DNA of 64,000 nt from Thereva unica (lineage: Eukaryota > Arthropoda > Insecta > Diptera > Therevidae). Below, in pieces: positions 53,695-64,000 of the stretch (within the stretch, counting starts at the first letter, position 1; each line of letters opens with the position of its first letter). The stretch lies in assembly GCA_949987705.1 (NCBI GenBank), contig OX465281.1, forward strand, positions 171,692,516-171,756,515, read 5' to 3'. The notes below the pieces were generated by a model that saw only the letters and a program-made list of their open reading frames with translations, ran no database searches and was not told where the DNA came from. The translations under genes and the position numbers were made by a program.

Positions 53695-54090
53695 TAAAAA
53701 CATGATTAACAATTTGGCAACAGAAAGTAGTCCAGCAGGCTTAAGGCTAAATCCAACTAAAACTAAAGAAATGCGGATAAATGCAAATACCATTGAACGG
53801 ACTGCGCTGAATAACCGTGACGTGGAACTGGTCGATAAATTCTGCTACCTCGGTAGTATTATTACCGAAAATGGCGGTGCAGAAGAAGATGTCAGTTCCA
53901 GAATAAATAAAGCACGAGGCGCATATGCATGCCTGTTCCGCATATGGAGATCAACGGAGATCTCAACTAACACCAAATTGCGGCTGTTCAACTCCAACGT
54001 GAAGGCAGTACTTTTGTACGGTTGCGAAACATGGAAAGTCACCCAATTCATCACAGGGCGCCTACAAGTCTTCGTCAACAGATGCCTGCG
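53695..54090 (+). pseudogene. RTE reverse transcriptase, thumb region
   Basis: Continuation of the RTE frame after C1: NMINNLATESSPAGL, NPTKTKEMRINA, FCYLGSIITENGGAEEDVSS and LLYGCETWKVTQ, all typical of the region after YADD in RTE. It is cut after RLQVFVNRCLR at 54090 by fragment D. Confidence 0.85.
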
Positions 54091-55720
54091 GAGTTGTTTG
54101 CACAACATCTGTACAACGTGTTTACCCCAAACGAATCCTGCATGCAGGAATTTGAAGTAGAAGTGGAGAAATTAATCAATAGCGACCAACAATTATCTCC
54201 ACCCATAAAACTAGTAACAACAAGGGAAACTGCCAGAATAATACGACACCTAGAAAATAAAAAAGCCCCAGGCTTCGACCTAATAACTGGAGAAATTTTA
54301 AAAAACTTGCCGAGAAAAGCCATAGTATTCTTGACTATGATCTACAATGCCATCCTAAGGTCCCACTATTATCCCAAATTATGGAAAACATCACAAATAT
54401 GTATGATAGCAAAGCCAGGGAAATTGCCCACTGATGTGAGCTCATATAGGCCTATCAGTCTTCTTCCAACCATCTCAAAAGTGTTTGAAAAAATTTTCCT
54501 AGACAGGCTAAAGCCAATACTAGAGGAAAACAACATAATCCCAGAACATCAATTCGGTTTCCGAAAACAACATTCTACTATAGAGCAAACACATAGAGTG
54601 GTACATCAAATCAGGAAAACTCTGGAAAACAAAGAATACTGCTCTGCAGTATTCTTAGATATACAACAAGCATTTGATAAAGTATGGCACAACGGACTTT
54701 TATATAAACTTAAAACTTTGCTTCCAAACTCATACTACATGATAATAAAATCATATTTGCACCAAAGAACCTTCCAGGTCAAATTTGGAGAAGAATACTC
54801 AGATTTATACGAAATTAGAGCGTCAGTACCACAAGGATCTGTAATAGGGCCAGTTCTTTACTCGATTTTCACATCAGATTTGCCAATAACTGAAGGTGTT
54901 GAAACGGCAACATATGCTGATGATACGGCTTGTTTGGTCAGTAACAAAGATCCCATTAGAGCATCACAGATATTGCAGACATATCTCAACAAAATTGACC
55001 TATGGATGAAAAGGAGGATAAAGTGCAGCACCAACAAATCAAACCACATCACGTTTACTCTCAGGAAAGGCGACTGTGCATCAGTCTCCATGGAAGGTAA
55101 TCCACTGCCAAAAAAGCTTGCGTCAAGTATCTTGGATTACATCTTGACAGAAGGCTTACATGGTCACATCACATAAAGGCGAAAAGAACTGAATTAAATA
55201 TACAATATAAAACCTTATACTGGCTAATTGGAAATAAATCCTCGTTGTCATTAAACAATAAAATTTTAATATACAAATCCATAATCAAACCAATATGGAC
55301 CTACGGCATAGAACTGTGGGGGTCTGCTTCAAATTCTAACTTAGAAATACTGCAAAGGTTACAAAATCAAATACTAAGGTCATTTACCCGTGCCCCTTGG
55401 TTTACCAAAAATGTCGAGATACACAACTATCTTCAAATACCAACAATAAAAGAAGAAGTAAAAAATCGCTGTGTCAAGTACAAAAACAGATTAAAAGATC
55501 ATACCAATCAACTTGCTAAAAACCTAATGAACGGAGAAAGGGACACAACACGCCTGAAACGATGGCACATCCTGAACTTAGACAACAGAAGCTGAATCCT
55601 GTGGCAATTAAATAATGGATAATGTTCATAGAAACATTACCCACCGTGATATACTCGTACAAACAATTTAATTATGGCTTAGTAGCCGATTGTAAATAGT
55701 TTTATATATTAAATAAAAAA
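54091..55720 (+). mobile_element. 5'-truncated Jockey-like element D
   Basis: Inserted in the RTE with the perfect 13-bp duplication ACAGATGCCTGCG (54078-54090 and 55721-55733). It ends AAATAAAAAA. It belongs to a different family from A: the RT has KKAPGFDLITGEILKNLP, YRPISLLPTISKVFEKI, FLDIQQAFDKVWH, ASVPQGSVIGPVLYSIF and ATYADDTACL. The frame is open 54091-55176, then shifted for the C-terminal part 55245-55595. Endonuclease and ORF1 are absent. Confidence 0.9.
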
Positions 55721-55733
55721 ACAGATGCCTGCG

Positions 55734-56061
55734 TCGTATCCTAAAAATCCGCTGGCAGGATAGAATTTCAAACGAAGAACTATGGCGCCGTGTCGACCAA
55801 GAAAGGATAGACGACCAAATCAGACGAAGGAAATGGAATTGGGTTGGCCACACCTTGCGACGCGAAAACGAAAATCTAGCCAAACAGACCCTCGACTGGA
55901 ATCCGCAAGGATCCCGTCGAGTTGGAAGACCTAGGACAACGTGGAGGAGAACCCTACTAGCAGAGGCCGCAACAACTGGGAGATCCTGGTCGGAGCTGAG
56001 AGCTGTCGAGCAAAAGTGGAGGAGGGCAACTGTTTCCGCCCTATGTCCCATGAGGGATTAA
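55734..56061 (+). pseudogene. RTE polyprotein C-terminus
   Basis: The last RTE segment: RRILKIRWQDRISNEELWRR, RRRKWNWVGHTLRRENENLA, RVGRPRTTWRRTLLAEA and a stop after LCPMRD at 56061. The phrase NWVGHTLRR..GRPRTTWRR is a familiar C-terminal signature of RTE elements. Confidence 0.85.
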
Positions 56062-56085
56062 AGGAGCACAATGAATTATTAATGG

Positions 56086-56680
56086 CAAACATAACAAAAT
56101 TAAAATAAATAGCAGGCAAAAACTACAATTAAATGAAAGAATTGTATATGCAGCAAAATATACGCCCAAAGAGTTTTCGCGAAAACCTCGATCATTTGAT
56201 GAGATCCTTAGATGGAAAGCCACAGAATTCCGTCAATTTGCATTATACACGGGAATTGTAGTATTTAAGGATATCATAGATGAGGACACTTATTATAATC
56301 TTTTAGTATTACACACGGCATATAGATTGATTTCTTGTCCTTCAAATTGTAAAAACAATTTGGATTGTGTTCAGCAGCTGTTAGAGACTTTCATAAAAGA
56401 TTTTGCAGAAATATATGGAGAAGATAAAGTTAGTTTCAACGTCCACAGTCTTTTACATATAGCAGAATGTGTTCGAATGTACGGCAATGTGGACAATTTC
56501 TCTTCATATAAATTCGAAAATTTTTTACGCGTTTTAAAAAAGGACTGCAGAAAGCCATCACTTATTGCTCAGCAATTACACAACAGAATATTGGAAAGGA
56601 GTCTTGTAAATGGAAAAAAAGAGAATCATTATTTTCCACGCGGCCTGGTCAATAAAAAACTAGTGGGATGTTGTGCCTAG
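56086..56680 (+). pseudogene. CACTA/Tnp2-like transposase, C-terminal part
   Basis: Resumes directly after the right 11-bp duplication: KLQLNERIVYAAKYTPKEFS, RKPRSFDEILRWKATEFRQF, ALYTGIVVFKDIIDEDTYYN, VSFNVHSLLHIAECVRMYGN and NFSSYKFENFLRVLKKDCRK. The last two correspond to the DUF4218-like region found downstream of Tnp2 cores. It ends at TAG 56678. Confidence 0.65.
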
Positions 56681-57005
56681 AGACTAGCCACTAATTACGC
56701 TTTTTCATGGTATTCTTTCTGTTGAATAACACTTCAGATTGGATGACAATATATTAAGTGGAGATTGTTCCGCACTCACTTCCAAGCCGCCGGATCTGGG
56801 AATCGAGGCCAATAATTCGAATGTGTCAAATTGAAAAAAAAAAAAGCACATCACACATGTAAACACTATAGAAAACGAATCTAAACATTTTTCTTTGGAT
56901 TGGAGGAAAATCTAATGTGGTGCACTTTGCACAACAGAATTAGGTGTATTATTTTACTTAAACATACATGTCTTATTGTTAAAAATTCGGCTTACCGCAC
57001 CCTAG
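56681..57005 (+). mobile_element. 3' tail of the CACTA/Tnp2-like element
   Basis: Non-coding tail shared with 19169-19371 (TAGCCACTAATTACGCTTTT, AATTCGGCTTACCGCACC). The shared part ends at CCGCACC in both places, suggesting the element end is near 57001. Confidence 0.6.
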
Positions 57006-57679
57006 TTTGGCCATGGAGATTCATAAGTATCACCACAGAGTACTTAATATACAGAGGGAACAACGAAGAACAAAATGTGTTATCAAATTATTTTGAAGTA
57101 AAGCTTTTGGCAAGCTTTTGTGAGAGACAATATCAAATTTGAAGAGAGAAAATTCTGTCCAATTTAACTTTTTCTCACGACTTCGTTGGCGCAGCAACAA
57201 GCGCCGGGCAGAGGGTCTTACCAGAGATAACATAATACTCCGTATAAAGATGCGACAGCTAGAACAAAAAACCCGAACGCTTTTTGCCTCGGCAGGCCTC
57301 TGAGATTGCCTCCCCCTTAGTAACATGCAACATATTCGAGTTTCTAGCTATACAAGGAGGCGAACGTGGTCATGGTCCGCAGCACAAGACATGCGGTGAG
57401 TTTGTCGATAAGGAAGCTAGAATTTTAGGGGGGCAAGGAAAGGAACTGACAACAGAATGTTTCTCGCAACATCTTTCTTTCTTTCTCATCTTTCAAACGT
57501 TTGCCTCTAGCGCTACATTGAAGGATTTCCCTGATGCTTTGTATTTTAACTATTTCGAATTTTTTTTTCTGGTATTTCGGTATAACTAGAATGATTTTAC
57601 AAACGAATTTAGGAAATTATTCTATATTTTATTTTATCTATAGAATTTTCGCTTTTGCCTTTAAATGTTGGATTTCGGC
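57006..57679. other. Unassigned stretch
   Basis: Short frames only, and no repeat boundary or RNA gene recognised. Confidence 0.4.
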
Positions 57680-58036
57680 TTAAGTAGGTCTTTTGTTGTA
57701 GGTATGTTGTGGGCGTAGATTTTTGGCCACATTTTTTTGTAAAAAATGCAAAAAAGTCGCATACCCTGGGGAGTTGTTTGCATCATCCAAAGTTGCAAAG
57801 CGCATAAACATGCTGAGCCATATCTGAAATTCTTTCGATTTCCAAAATCTGGAACAAGTCCTTTTCATAAATACTTGTAAATTAACATCCCCGTCCACAA
57901 TAAAAAATGCGTACGTCTGCTCAAAACATTGCGGTAGTAGTTGTTTTGGTAAAAAGAAATTAAAAATAGGCTCTATACCTTCCTTGATATTTGTAAACTC
58001 TTCAATTAATGAATATGAGGAAAGGCTACAGTCAAT
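57680..58036 (-). other. Uncharacterised minus-strand frame of about 118 codons
   Basis: An open frame reading SLIEEFTNIKEGIEPIFNFF, CFEQTYAFFIVDGDVNLQVF and FWKSKEFQIWLSMFMRFATL, ending KRPT at 57680. Its composition is protein-like, but I recognise no family and see no clear splice acceptor at its start. It could be an exon of a host gene or a transposon remnant. Confidence 0.3.
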
Positions 58037-60278
58037 TTTTCAGGGCAAACGTATGAAAGCAGAAATTTAATCTAGGACTTGCAATTACAGGATTTATCTG
58101 TTTTAGAGTCATAGAAGTAAGATAATATTATAAGATAGAGTAAATATTTAGCCCGCAAAAATTTTCTGCAAACAATGTTTGGAAGATGAAAAAAAAGTAT
58201 GTTACAACCGCAAACGATAATTCTGGTGTGTTGAGGAAATATAAAGAGTTTGTAATAAAAAAAAAAAAAACGAAAAACTTCAGGAACAAAAAAGAAAACA
58301 CTCAATTATCATATCGATAAAACACCCTTTGTTTCCGCTGAAAGCAAAGCTTTTCGAAAATGATTTTAAAATGAAAAAAAAATTTTAAAAACCGACTTCA
58401 GAAAAAAACCCGCGATGCACAAAAAAGGATGAAATAATTGTTTGTAATTCTTAACAACATCAATCCAATAAGAATGGATCTAGAAAGAAGAATCACTTTT
58501 GAAGACGGTGCTAACACATGTGGGTGATATATTAAGCCTAACAAAGAAATGTAAACAATTGCCGAAGCAAGAGTTAGTGCAATCAAAGTCAACTACTACC
58601 TGGCACCGTCTTCAAAAGTGATTCTTCTTTCTAGATCCATTCTTATTGGATTGATGTTGTTAAGAATTACAAACAATTATTTCATCCTTTTTTGTGCATC
58701 GCGGGTTTTTTTCTGAAGTCGGTTTTTAAAATTTTTTTTTATTTCGTGCTTTTTAGTCCATTCATTTTTTAATATTGCCTGTCAGTGCAAGGAGCCTACG
58801 TTTTTACGACGCCACATAGCGAAGTGTATTCTACTTGTCACACCTTTTCATTTGATACCCATGTCTGGGGTCGGGGAGCGCAATTGCAAAATTTGATTGC
58901 AGATTGTATTGTCATGCGAACTATACGTATGTGCAAAATTTGCAATTGATCGGTTATATGGAACTGGGTCAAAATCAAGTTGCAAGATTTGTTTACACTA
59001 TACACACATACAGATCAAGATAATATAAGGCATATAAAAAGTTAAGTTGCCATTGATATCGGGGAAATTAAATGTAAACAATAAACTTCTTTGATTCTTC
59101 ATCCACGTCATGGTATATTTATTTATTCGATATAAACAATAGTTTTTTGAGCTGCAAATTTCGCCATAATTTCGTTCTTATCGGCTTTTGTTCTGGAAGC
59201 AAATTTACAGACGCATTCACGTCGAAAACTTGTTTAATATGGAACAAAATTCCCCGAAGGAAATTAAAAAATAATTATTTTGTCGATATATAGAAAAAAA
59301 AATCACCGCGAGCCCTTGGGATCGAACTCGCACCCCACAGATCCCACAGACAAGAATACTTGGCTCCAGCCCTTTGCGCTATGTTAAGCACTATCGGCCG
59401 CTGACCAATATGTTAATAAATCATTTCAGAAAAAAGAAAAAGAGAAAAAGAAAAAAACCGGCTGCCCCGACCAGAATCGAACCTGTAGCGCTGAATCGAG
59501 GACCCGACGCTCAGTTCAGTTTTAAAAGCATTTTATTTACCTTAACATCTATCTTAATATAAATTTAACTAAACGCTTAAAGTTAATTATTCTAGCCTAT
59601 TCTAATCTATCTAACTTACTGGCCCTCAGCAGGCACTCTAAATTAATCTATGTCTTAAATTAGCTTATGCCTTTCGGCTAAAACTTATCTATTTTATAAT
59701 TATATTTTATCTCTAAAAGGAAAACATTATCAACTTAATTCTAAGAAAAATTGGAAAAAAAACTTAGACACTATATTTATTTTATATAAAACCTTACGAC
59801 TACTTAATTCTATGGCTTAGATCTACCACTATCTGGGCGGGGGGCAGCGGAGACGATTAAATCGTCTCAGGTGACCCCCGTCCAGGCGACGGGCTTCCAC
59901 AGACTCGAGTGATGCTAGAGCTCAAGTTCGTGAAAGCTCGCACCCCTTACTTACAAGCTAATTAACCTAAACATAAAACTATCCGGACGGGGTACAGCGG
60001 AGGACCTGCCTCGGTTGTACTCCGTCCAGGCGACGAGATTCCACGGGCTCGTGTTAGCAAAACTAACAAAACAACAAAGAACAGACAAACAACAAAGAAA
60101 ACAGACAAACAAAACTAACAAAAGCTCGTGGTAGCTCGCACTTAAGCTTACTTAAAACTAGGTCTATTACTAAGTAAAAACTATAACTAATCCTATCTAA
60201 GCCCTAAGCTAATCGTTAAGTCTAAATTACAAGCTAAACTAGTCTATATCTAATAATTTAAGGGCGAATACCCAATAA

Positions 60279-63200
60279 TTAGTCGCCCAACCACCAGTAC
60301 AATGAGTAGGCGTTGGCGGCATCTTTTTTGTCTCTTTCTGAGATTCTGGTACTGAACCTCAAGAGCTCCTGAACATTCCCATCCTCTTCCGTATAATTAT
60401 ATCGCTTGTCACACGCCCTGCGATGCAAGTGGTAGAAGAGAGGCACCCCCGATCTATCTTGGACCAATCTTTTTGAATCCAGGTACACAAATGTCTCTGG
60501 AGAAATAAAGCCGCGTTCACAAGCTGTTTTGTGGTATCTCGCGTTCGGGTAGAACGCTCCCCGAATGAGAGGATTGTCGCTCTCCGTCGCTCTAGCAATA
60601 TGACCTCGAATCAACTTGATTATGAAGTTGTCGATCCTATTAACAGATGCCATATCGTACAGAACATTGTTGGCGTGAAACTTCGTGAAGCCAGATTCGG
60701 GTGTCCGATACAACCTTAAGCACGCCCGTAAGCATTGTCTTTCGAAAACCCGAAGCTTTTCCATATAAAAGGGAGATATGTTGAACCACACTGGGCAACC
60801 ATAAGTTAACATCGGTCTGACCAAGGCTTGGTAGCAGATCACCTTTACCCGAGGGCTTAGGTGTCTGCTATAAAAAAGCCTTTTAGTCATGTGAAACGCC
60901 TTGTTTGCCTTGTCCAGAGCAGCACTTACATTTCTATTGAAATACAAGTACTGATCCAGCCAAAGCCCAAGGTATTTCACTTCCGATTTCCTTTCTAATG
61001 CTTGTCCAGCATTGTTCGAAATTTTAAAAGTTTTCCAGTTCCTCTGTACATCGTAGGAAGCTCTTTTTAGAACAGTACGAAAGAGGATCGATTCGCATTT
61101 GCTAACATTGATCTTCAACTTCCAATCATCACTATAGCGTTCGATTGTTTCGAAGTCACGTTGTAGGAGCGTCTGGATCACTCCAATCTTCGGCCCCGTC
61201 CTGTACACAATCAGGTCATCCGCATACGCTAAGGCGAAGCGGAGTGAACTAATTAGGTCACTCGTAAAGATATTAAATAAGAGCGGCGAGTTTACCGCAC
61301 CCTGTTGCAGACCATTTTTAATGTCAAAGACCCTACTGGAAGTGAAGTTGCCACTTTTGACGACGAACTTCTTCTTTGAGATCATATTATAAATCGTGTA
61401 TAGCTGGGGTCCTGACATGCCAAGTCTGACCAGTTTGTAGAGAAGACCTTCGATCCATACTGTATCGAACGCCTTCTCAAAATCGATCAGGCATGCTCCG
61501 GTACACTGGCCTTTCATAAAGTTCCAGTGTATGTCTGATACCAATTTCGACACGGCATGAATAGTGTCATGCCCTGCCCGGAAACCGAATTGGTTATCGG
61601 GAATTATCTTTTTTTCCTCAACCCATTTGGATAATGATCTATTAATCACTATTTCAAACACCTTGCTGATATTCGGAAGCAAACTAATTGACCGAAGATT
61701 AGCAGGGTTACTTTTATCTTTACCCTTTTTGGGTATTGGGTACACCACTGCCGTCTTCCAGTGTCCTGGAAAATGGGCATTGTTTAACGCGTTGTTAAAC
61801 AAAGTGGTGTATATGTCTATGGCTACCAGAGGCAAATTCTTTAGCACGATGTTTGGGATACCATCCACCCCGGACGACTTCTTATTGTTTAGGTGGCGAA
61901 ATATTAACAGGAGATCAATTTTTCTAATGAAAGTAGAATTTAGTTGGGCCGCGGGAATATCACTCGCTGGGCAGTCTTCACTGAATTCGATGACTGATCG
62001 ATTCTCAGATTTCCAAGCTTCAATTTCATTAGATAATCTGAAATGGTTCAGTAAGGCCCTATTCTCAAGGTCAAAATTCGCCCGAACACTGGTGTTCACC
62101 GAATAAATTCCCTGATAGTAGGACCCCACGAAATCCACCTTCTCCTGCTCGTCCTCTATACAATAATTGTCGTCTATGCGGTTGATTTCTTCCGGGTTCA
62201 AGCCCGCAGACCTCAATAGCTCTTCATTAGACCGAGTCCGAGGGATGCGCAACTTGTCTAATCGGTTATGGGTTTTGCTCCTAAAGATTTTATTTATCTG
62301 TGGGAACATGCTCGCGCTATTAGTTTGAATAGCACGAATCTTGTTGTTCCAATACAGATTCACAGAATGTGAGTATTGTTGTTTCAATAGATGTTGGAGA
62401 TTTTTCATAACCGATTTAAGAGTTACGATCTCCGGACTCGTTCGGTCTCGAAACTGGCGGTGAAGGGCTTTCAGTCTCGTCAACACTAGACTTTTGTGTT
62501 TGTGCAGTGCGTCGATCGTTGCGTTCCTGTAGCAGTCTGTGCTGTTCTTTTTTTTCGTTCTTGGTATAGTCTTATCCATTGTCTGTATAATGAGATTGTC
62601 CATATTTTTGAGATATGAATCAATCTCGTTGTTGGTTAGATTCCTGGTCGTTGGAGGTACGAGTCTGGTATTCTGTATTGCCCTTTCCATAGCCTTCTCG
62701 AATTTTGGCCAGTGCATCTTTTGGTATGCAAAAGGGTGCACTTCGCAATATTCCAGAAGTTCTACGGAATCATCAGGGACTTGTACTGTTATTTCAAGTC
62801 CATAATGGTCGCTGTCGTAGGGCACTGTTGTTAAGCAGTTTGTCTCGTTCGTATTTATCCCTGGTAGCCCCATCCGAGAATCTAGCAGGCATAAATCCAG
62901 AAACGACCCACCGCCTGGGTATGATGGTATGTCTGTAGCGAGAAGGTTAATTTTTCGCTGAATTCTATTTTGGACCAACCAGTCATTCAGTTGGCTGCCC
63001 CTGGTATTAGCTGTTTGGTTTCCCCATGCCGCATGACGTGCGTTTAATTCTCCGGCCAATAAGTAAAAATTTTGCTCCGACTCCAGTTGAAGCGTTTGAA
63101 AGAGCAAGTTCAATTCCTCTATAAATAGCCTGGATTGAGAAGTATGGGGTGCGTACGCGGCAATTATATACAACCTTCTGCCACTAGACAGAGGGATGTA

Positions 63201-63509
63201 TATAACGCACGCTTCTAGCACCTGAAACCTTTCTATATCTCTACTATACACGATTTTATATTTCAGGGAAGTCTTTATTAGTATTAGTAGGCCTCCGCCT
63301 TGTATGGCATTAGGTCGATCGCGCCTAATTACCACATAATCTTTGTAATCCATTTTGTGCTTCTCGCTTAGTTTAGTTTCACTAGCCAAAAGCACATCCG
63401 GATTTTGGTTCTGCAAGAGGGTTAATAGGTTCGCCCTTCTCTCGTTTCGTATCAACGAGTTGACATTCACCGCAATGACCTTGATCGTGTCCTCCCTGCG
63501 TAAAGCCAT
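60279..63509 (-). CDS. A4 ORF2: endonuclease-reverse transcriptase, open 1076 aa
   Basis: The only uninterrupted ORF2 of family A in the window. The endonuclease domain (residues about 10-230) shows VNVNSLIRNERRANL, SETKLSEKHKMDY, NFYLLAGELNARHAAWG and PYDSDHYGLEI. The RT (about 500-790) shows NNKKSSGVDGIPNIVLKNLP, PIPKKGKDKSNPANLRSISL, LIDFEKAFDTVW, GLQQGAVNSPLLFNIF and the catalytic AYADDLIVY. The C-terminus is YSLYWWLGD. A2 and A1 read GDLNARH, while A4 reads GELNARH: the metal/catalytic Asp of the APE-type motif is Glu, from one GAT-to-GAA change near 63049. RT motifs are normal. No RNase H domain is visible. The start is ATG 63509, 8 nt after the ORF1 stop. Confidence 0.93.
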   Translation of the reverse strand: MALRREDTIKVIAVNVNSLIRNERRANLLTLLQNQNPDVLLASETKLSEKHKMDYKDYVVIRRDRPNAIQGGGLLILIKTSLKYKIVYSRDIERFQVLEACVIYIPLSSGRRLYIIAAYAPHTSQSRLFIEELNLLFQTLQLESEQNFYLLAGELNARHAAWGNQTANTRGSQLNDWLVQNRIQRKINLLATDIPSYPGGGSFLDLCLLDSRMGLPGINTNETNCLTTVPYDSDHYGLEITVQVPDDSVELLEYCEVHPFAYQKMHWPKFEKAMERAIQNTRLVPPTTRNLTNNEIDSYLKNMDNLIIQTMDKTIPRTKKKNSTDCYRNATIDALHKHKSLVLTRLKALHRQFRDRTSPEIVTLKSVMKNLQHLLKQQYSHSVNLYWNNKIRAIQTNSASMFPQINKIFRSKTHNRLDKLRIPRTRSNEELLRSAGLNPEEINRIDDNYCIEDEQEKVDFVGSYYQGIYSVNTSVRANFDLENRALLNHFRLSNEIEAWKSENRSVIEFSEDCPASDIPAAQLNSTFIRKIDLLLIFRHLNNKKSSGVDGIPNIVLKNLPLVAIDIYTTLFNNALNNAHFPGHWKTAVVYPIPKKGKDKSNPANLRSISLLPNISKVFEIVINRSLSKWVEEKKIIPDNQFGFRAGHDTIHAVSKLVSDIHWNFMKGQCTGACLIDFEKAFDTVWIEGLLYKLVRLGMSGPQLYTIYNMISKKKFVVKSGNFTSSRVFDIKNGLQQGAVNSPLLFNIFTSDLISSLRFALAYADDLIVYRTGPKIGVIQTLLQRDFETIERYSDDWKLKINVSKCESILFRTVLKRASYDVQRNWKTFKISNNAGQALERKSEVKYLGLWLDQYLYFNRNVSAALDKANKAFHMTKRLFYSRHLSPRVKVICYQALVRPMLTYGCPVWFNISPFYMEKLRVFERQCLRACLRLYRTPESGFTKFHANNVLYDMASVNRIDNFIIKLIRGHIARATESDNPLIRGAFYPNARYHKTACERGFISPETFVYLDSKRLVQDRSGVPLFYHLHRRACDKRYNYTEEDGNVQELLRFSTRISERDKKDAANAYSLYWWLGD

Positions 63510-63517
63510 TAAACGGC

Positions 63518-64000
63518 TTACCCAGAGATGGTTTCTGTCGAAAAGAACGCAGAGTATACTATGTCTAGACGAGCGGCTTGCTCGCTTAGTTGTTGCTGGA
63601 GCTGTGCGATTTGCCCTTGTATAGACAAGAGAACCGCCTTAAGGTCACCGTCTCCAGAGCTCGCTGCAGGAGCAGCTTTAGGAGCTTGTTGTTTTGTTGC
63701 CTGGGCTCCTGTAGCCATTTGGGCAAAGGACATACCAGGAACAACGAAATTTTTGAACATTTGCGTTTTTTTCGCTTGTTCAGCCTCTAACTGATCTTTT
63801 CGCGCTTTAATGCGTTGCTTGAGCTCTGCATATTTAGGGCATCCTCTATAACTAGCAGGATGTCCATTTGATTTGCAGAGAACACAGAACAGCTTGCTCT
63901 TGTCCGCAACTTTTTCTTTCCCCAAGGGACATTCACCTTGCTTGTGGTTATTATCACATTTCACGCATCTAAAAGCCATTTGGCAGTTAGCTGCGGCGTG
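63518..64000 (-). CDS. A4 ORF1 (gag-like), C-terminal part
   Basis: The frame continues past the window end. Visible are GHAAANCQMAFRCVKCDNNH, KQGECPLGKEKVADKSKLFC and GHPASYRGCP, followed by the Gln/Ala-rich tail. The second knuckle keeps its His (CDNNHKQGEC), unlike A2. It ends ETISG and TAA at 63518. Confidence 0.88.
   Translation of the reverse strand, partial: HAAANCQMAFRCVKCDNNHKQGECPLGKEKVADKSKLFCVLCKSNGHPASYRGCPKYAELKQRIKARKDQLEAEQAKKTQMFKNFVVPGMSFAQMATGAQATKQQAPKAAPAASSGDGDLKAVLLSIQGQIAQLQQQLSEQAARLDIVYSAFFSTETISG

Larger units (their letters stand above)
43882..56074 (+). mobile_element. RTE-type non-LTR retrotransposon, interrupted twice
   Basis: The 11-bp direct repeat ATTATTAATGG (43871-43881 and 56075-56085) bounds an insertion in the transposase gene. 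Element pieces are 43882-46413 (5' end, endonuclease, RT), 53695-54090 (RT end and thumb) and 55721-56074 (C-terminus and tail). The gaps are composite C1 (46420-53694) and Jockey fragment D (54091-55720), each with its own target duplication. The 5' end starts GGGGCAAACGGCTAACAAAG. Confidence 0.85.
58374..64000 (-). mobile_element. Composite repeat C, copy C2, carrying element A4 (truncated by window end)
   Basis: From AAAATTTTAAAAACCGACTT onward it follows C1 almost base for base: terminal palindrome 58374-58732, the same following segment, tRNA-like 2 (about 59300-59400), tRNA-like 1 3' half (59455-59512), then element A4. The flank before 58374 is unrelated to that of C1, so the left boundary is the same point in both copies. 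Confidence 0.8.
59513..64000 (-). mobile_element. Jockey-like element A4 (5' part beyond window)
   Basis: The 3' junction is TCGAGGACCCGACGCTC (59496-59512) followed by AGTTCAG and the 3' UTR, as in A2 (which has AGTTTTCAG). The shared junction means A2 and A4 descend from one insertion. The 3' UTR stem-loop duplicate is at about 59830-60050. Confidence 0.85.

Noticed and set aside
48330..64000. Assembly duplication of 46.4-53.4 kb as 58.4-64 kb
   Set aside because: The copies differ by scattered substitutions and indels (for example AGTTTTCAG against AGTTCAG, and one base in ORF2), and their flanks are unrelated. True paralogous copies are more likely, though read support was not available.

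Overview
The window reads as a repeat-saturated, AT-rich animal nuclear genome, most likely an insect or another arthropod. The evidence is Jockey-, CR1/L2- and RTE-type non-LTR retrotransposons, many MITEs, tRNA-derived SINE-like repeats, an LTR-element primer-binding site and one spliced eukaryotic gene. I see no prokaryotic or viral gene organisation. The only host gene recognised is the peroxisomal import receptor PEX5, on the minus strand. Its TPR-coding exons lie at 17.3-18.5 kb. Two probable upstream exons lie at 40.69-40.99 kb. They are separated by a roughly 22.2-kb intron (18532-40687) filled with transposons.

Layout. 0-14 kb: a decayed CR1/L2-like fragment, then a dense MITE field. 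One family with 8-bp target-site duplications (TSDs), ends CACTGACATATAG and called M1/M1b here, has inserted repeatedly into itself. It also hosts a loop-less palindromic Foldback-like element of 2 x 559 bp and several 3-bp-TSD (Harbinger-like) MITEs. 14-17 kb: nothing recognised. 17.3-41 kb: PEX5 and its intron. The intron holds a nearly full-length Jockey-like element (A1), a truncated copy in opposite orientation (A3), and three CR1/L2-like copies, one with a 989-codon open frame (B2). 41-57 kb: a SINE, an LTR-element leader, and a CACTA/Tnp2-like transposase gene split by an RTE element. That RTE is itself split by a 7.3-kb composite unit (C1) and by a Jockey fragment. 58.4-64 kb: a second, almost identical copy of the composite unit (C2), running off the window.

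The most interesting candidate is the composite repeat C. It has short inverted ends built on AACCGACTTCA, a palindromic terminal block of about 360 bp and two tRNA-like sequences in the same orientation. A Jockey-like retrotransposon (family A) sits inside the anticodon-arm region of the first tRNA-like sequence. All four family A copies have at least their 5' junction at the same GAGCGTCGGRTCC site, with perfect 17-bp (A2) and 14-bp (A3) TSDs. C1 sits in the RTE reading frame with a TAAAAA duplication. C2 carries the same internal A junction, so the whole composite appears to have moved or been copied with the retrotransposon inside.

Most coding sequences here are transposon proteins, and most are broken. 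Two long frames are open: CR1/L2-like B2 (989 aa) and family A ORF2 in C2 (1076 aa). The latter has Glu in place of the catalytic Asp of the endonuclease GDLN motif. Identifications come from reading motifs and remembered family patterns. No database search was possible.
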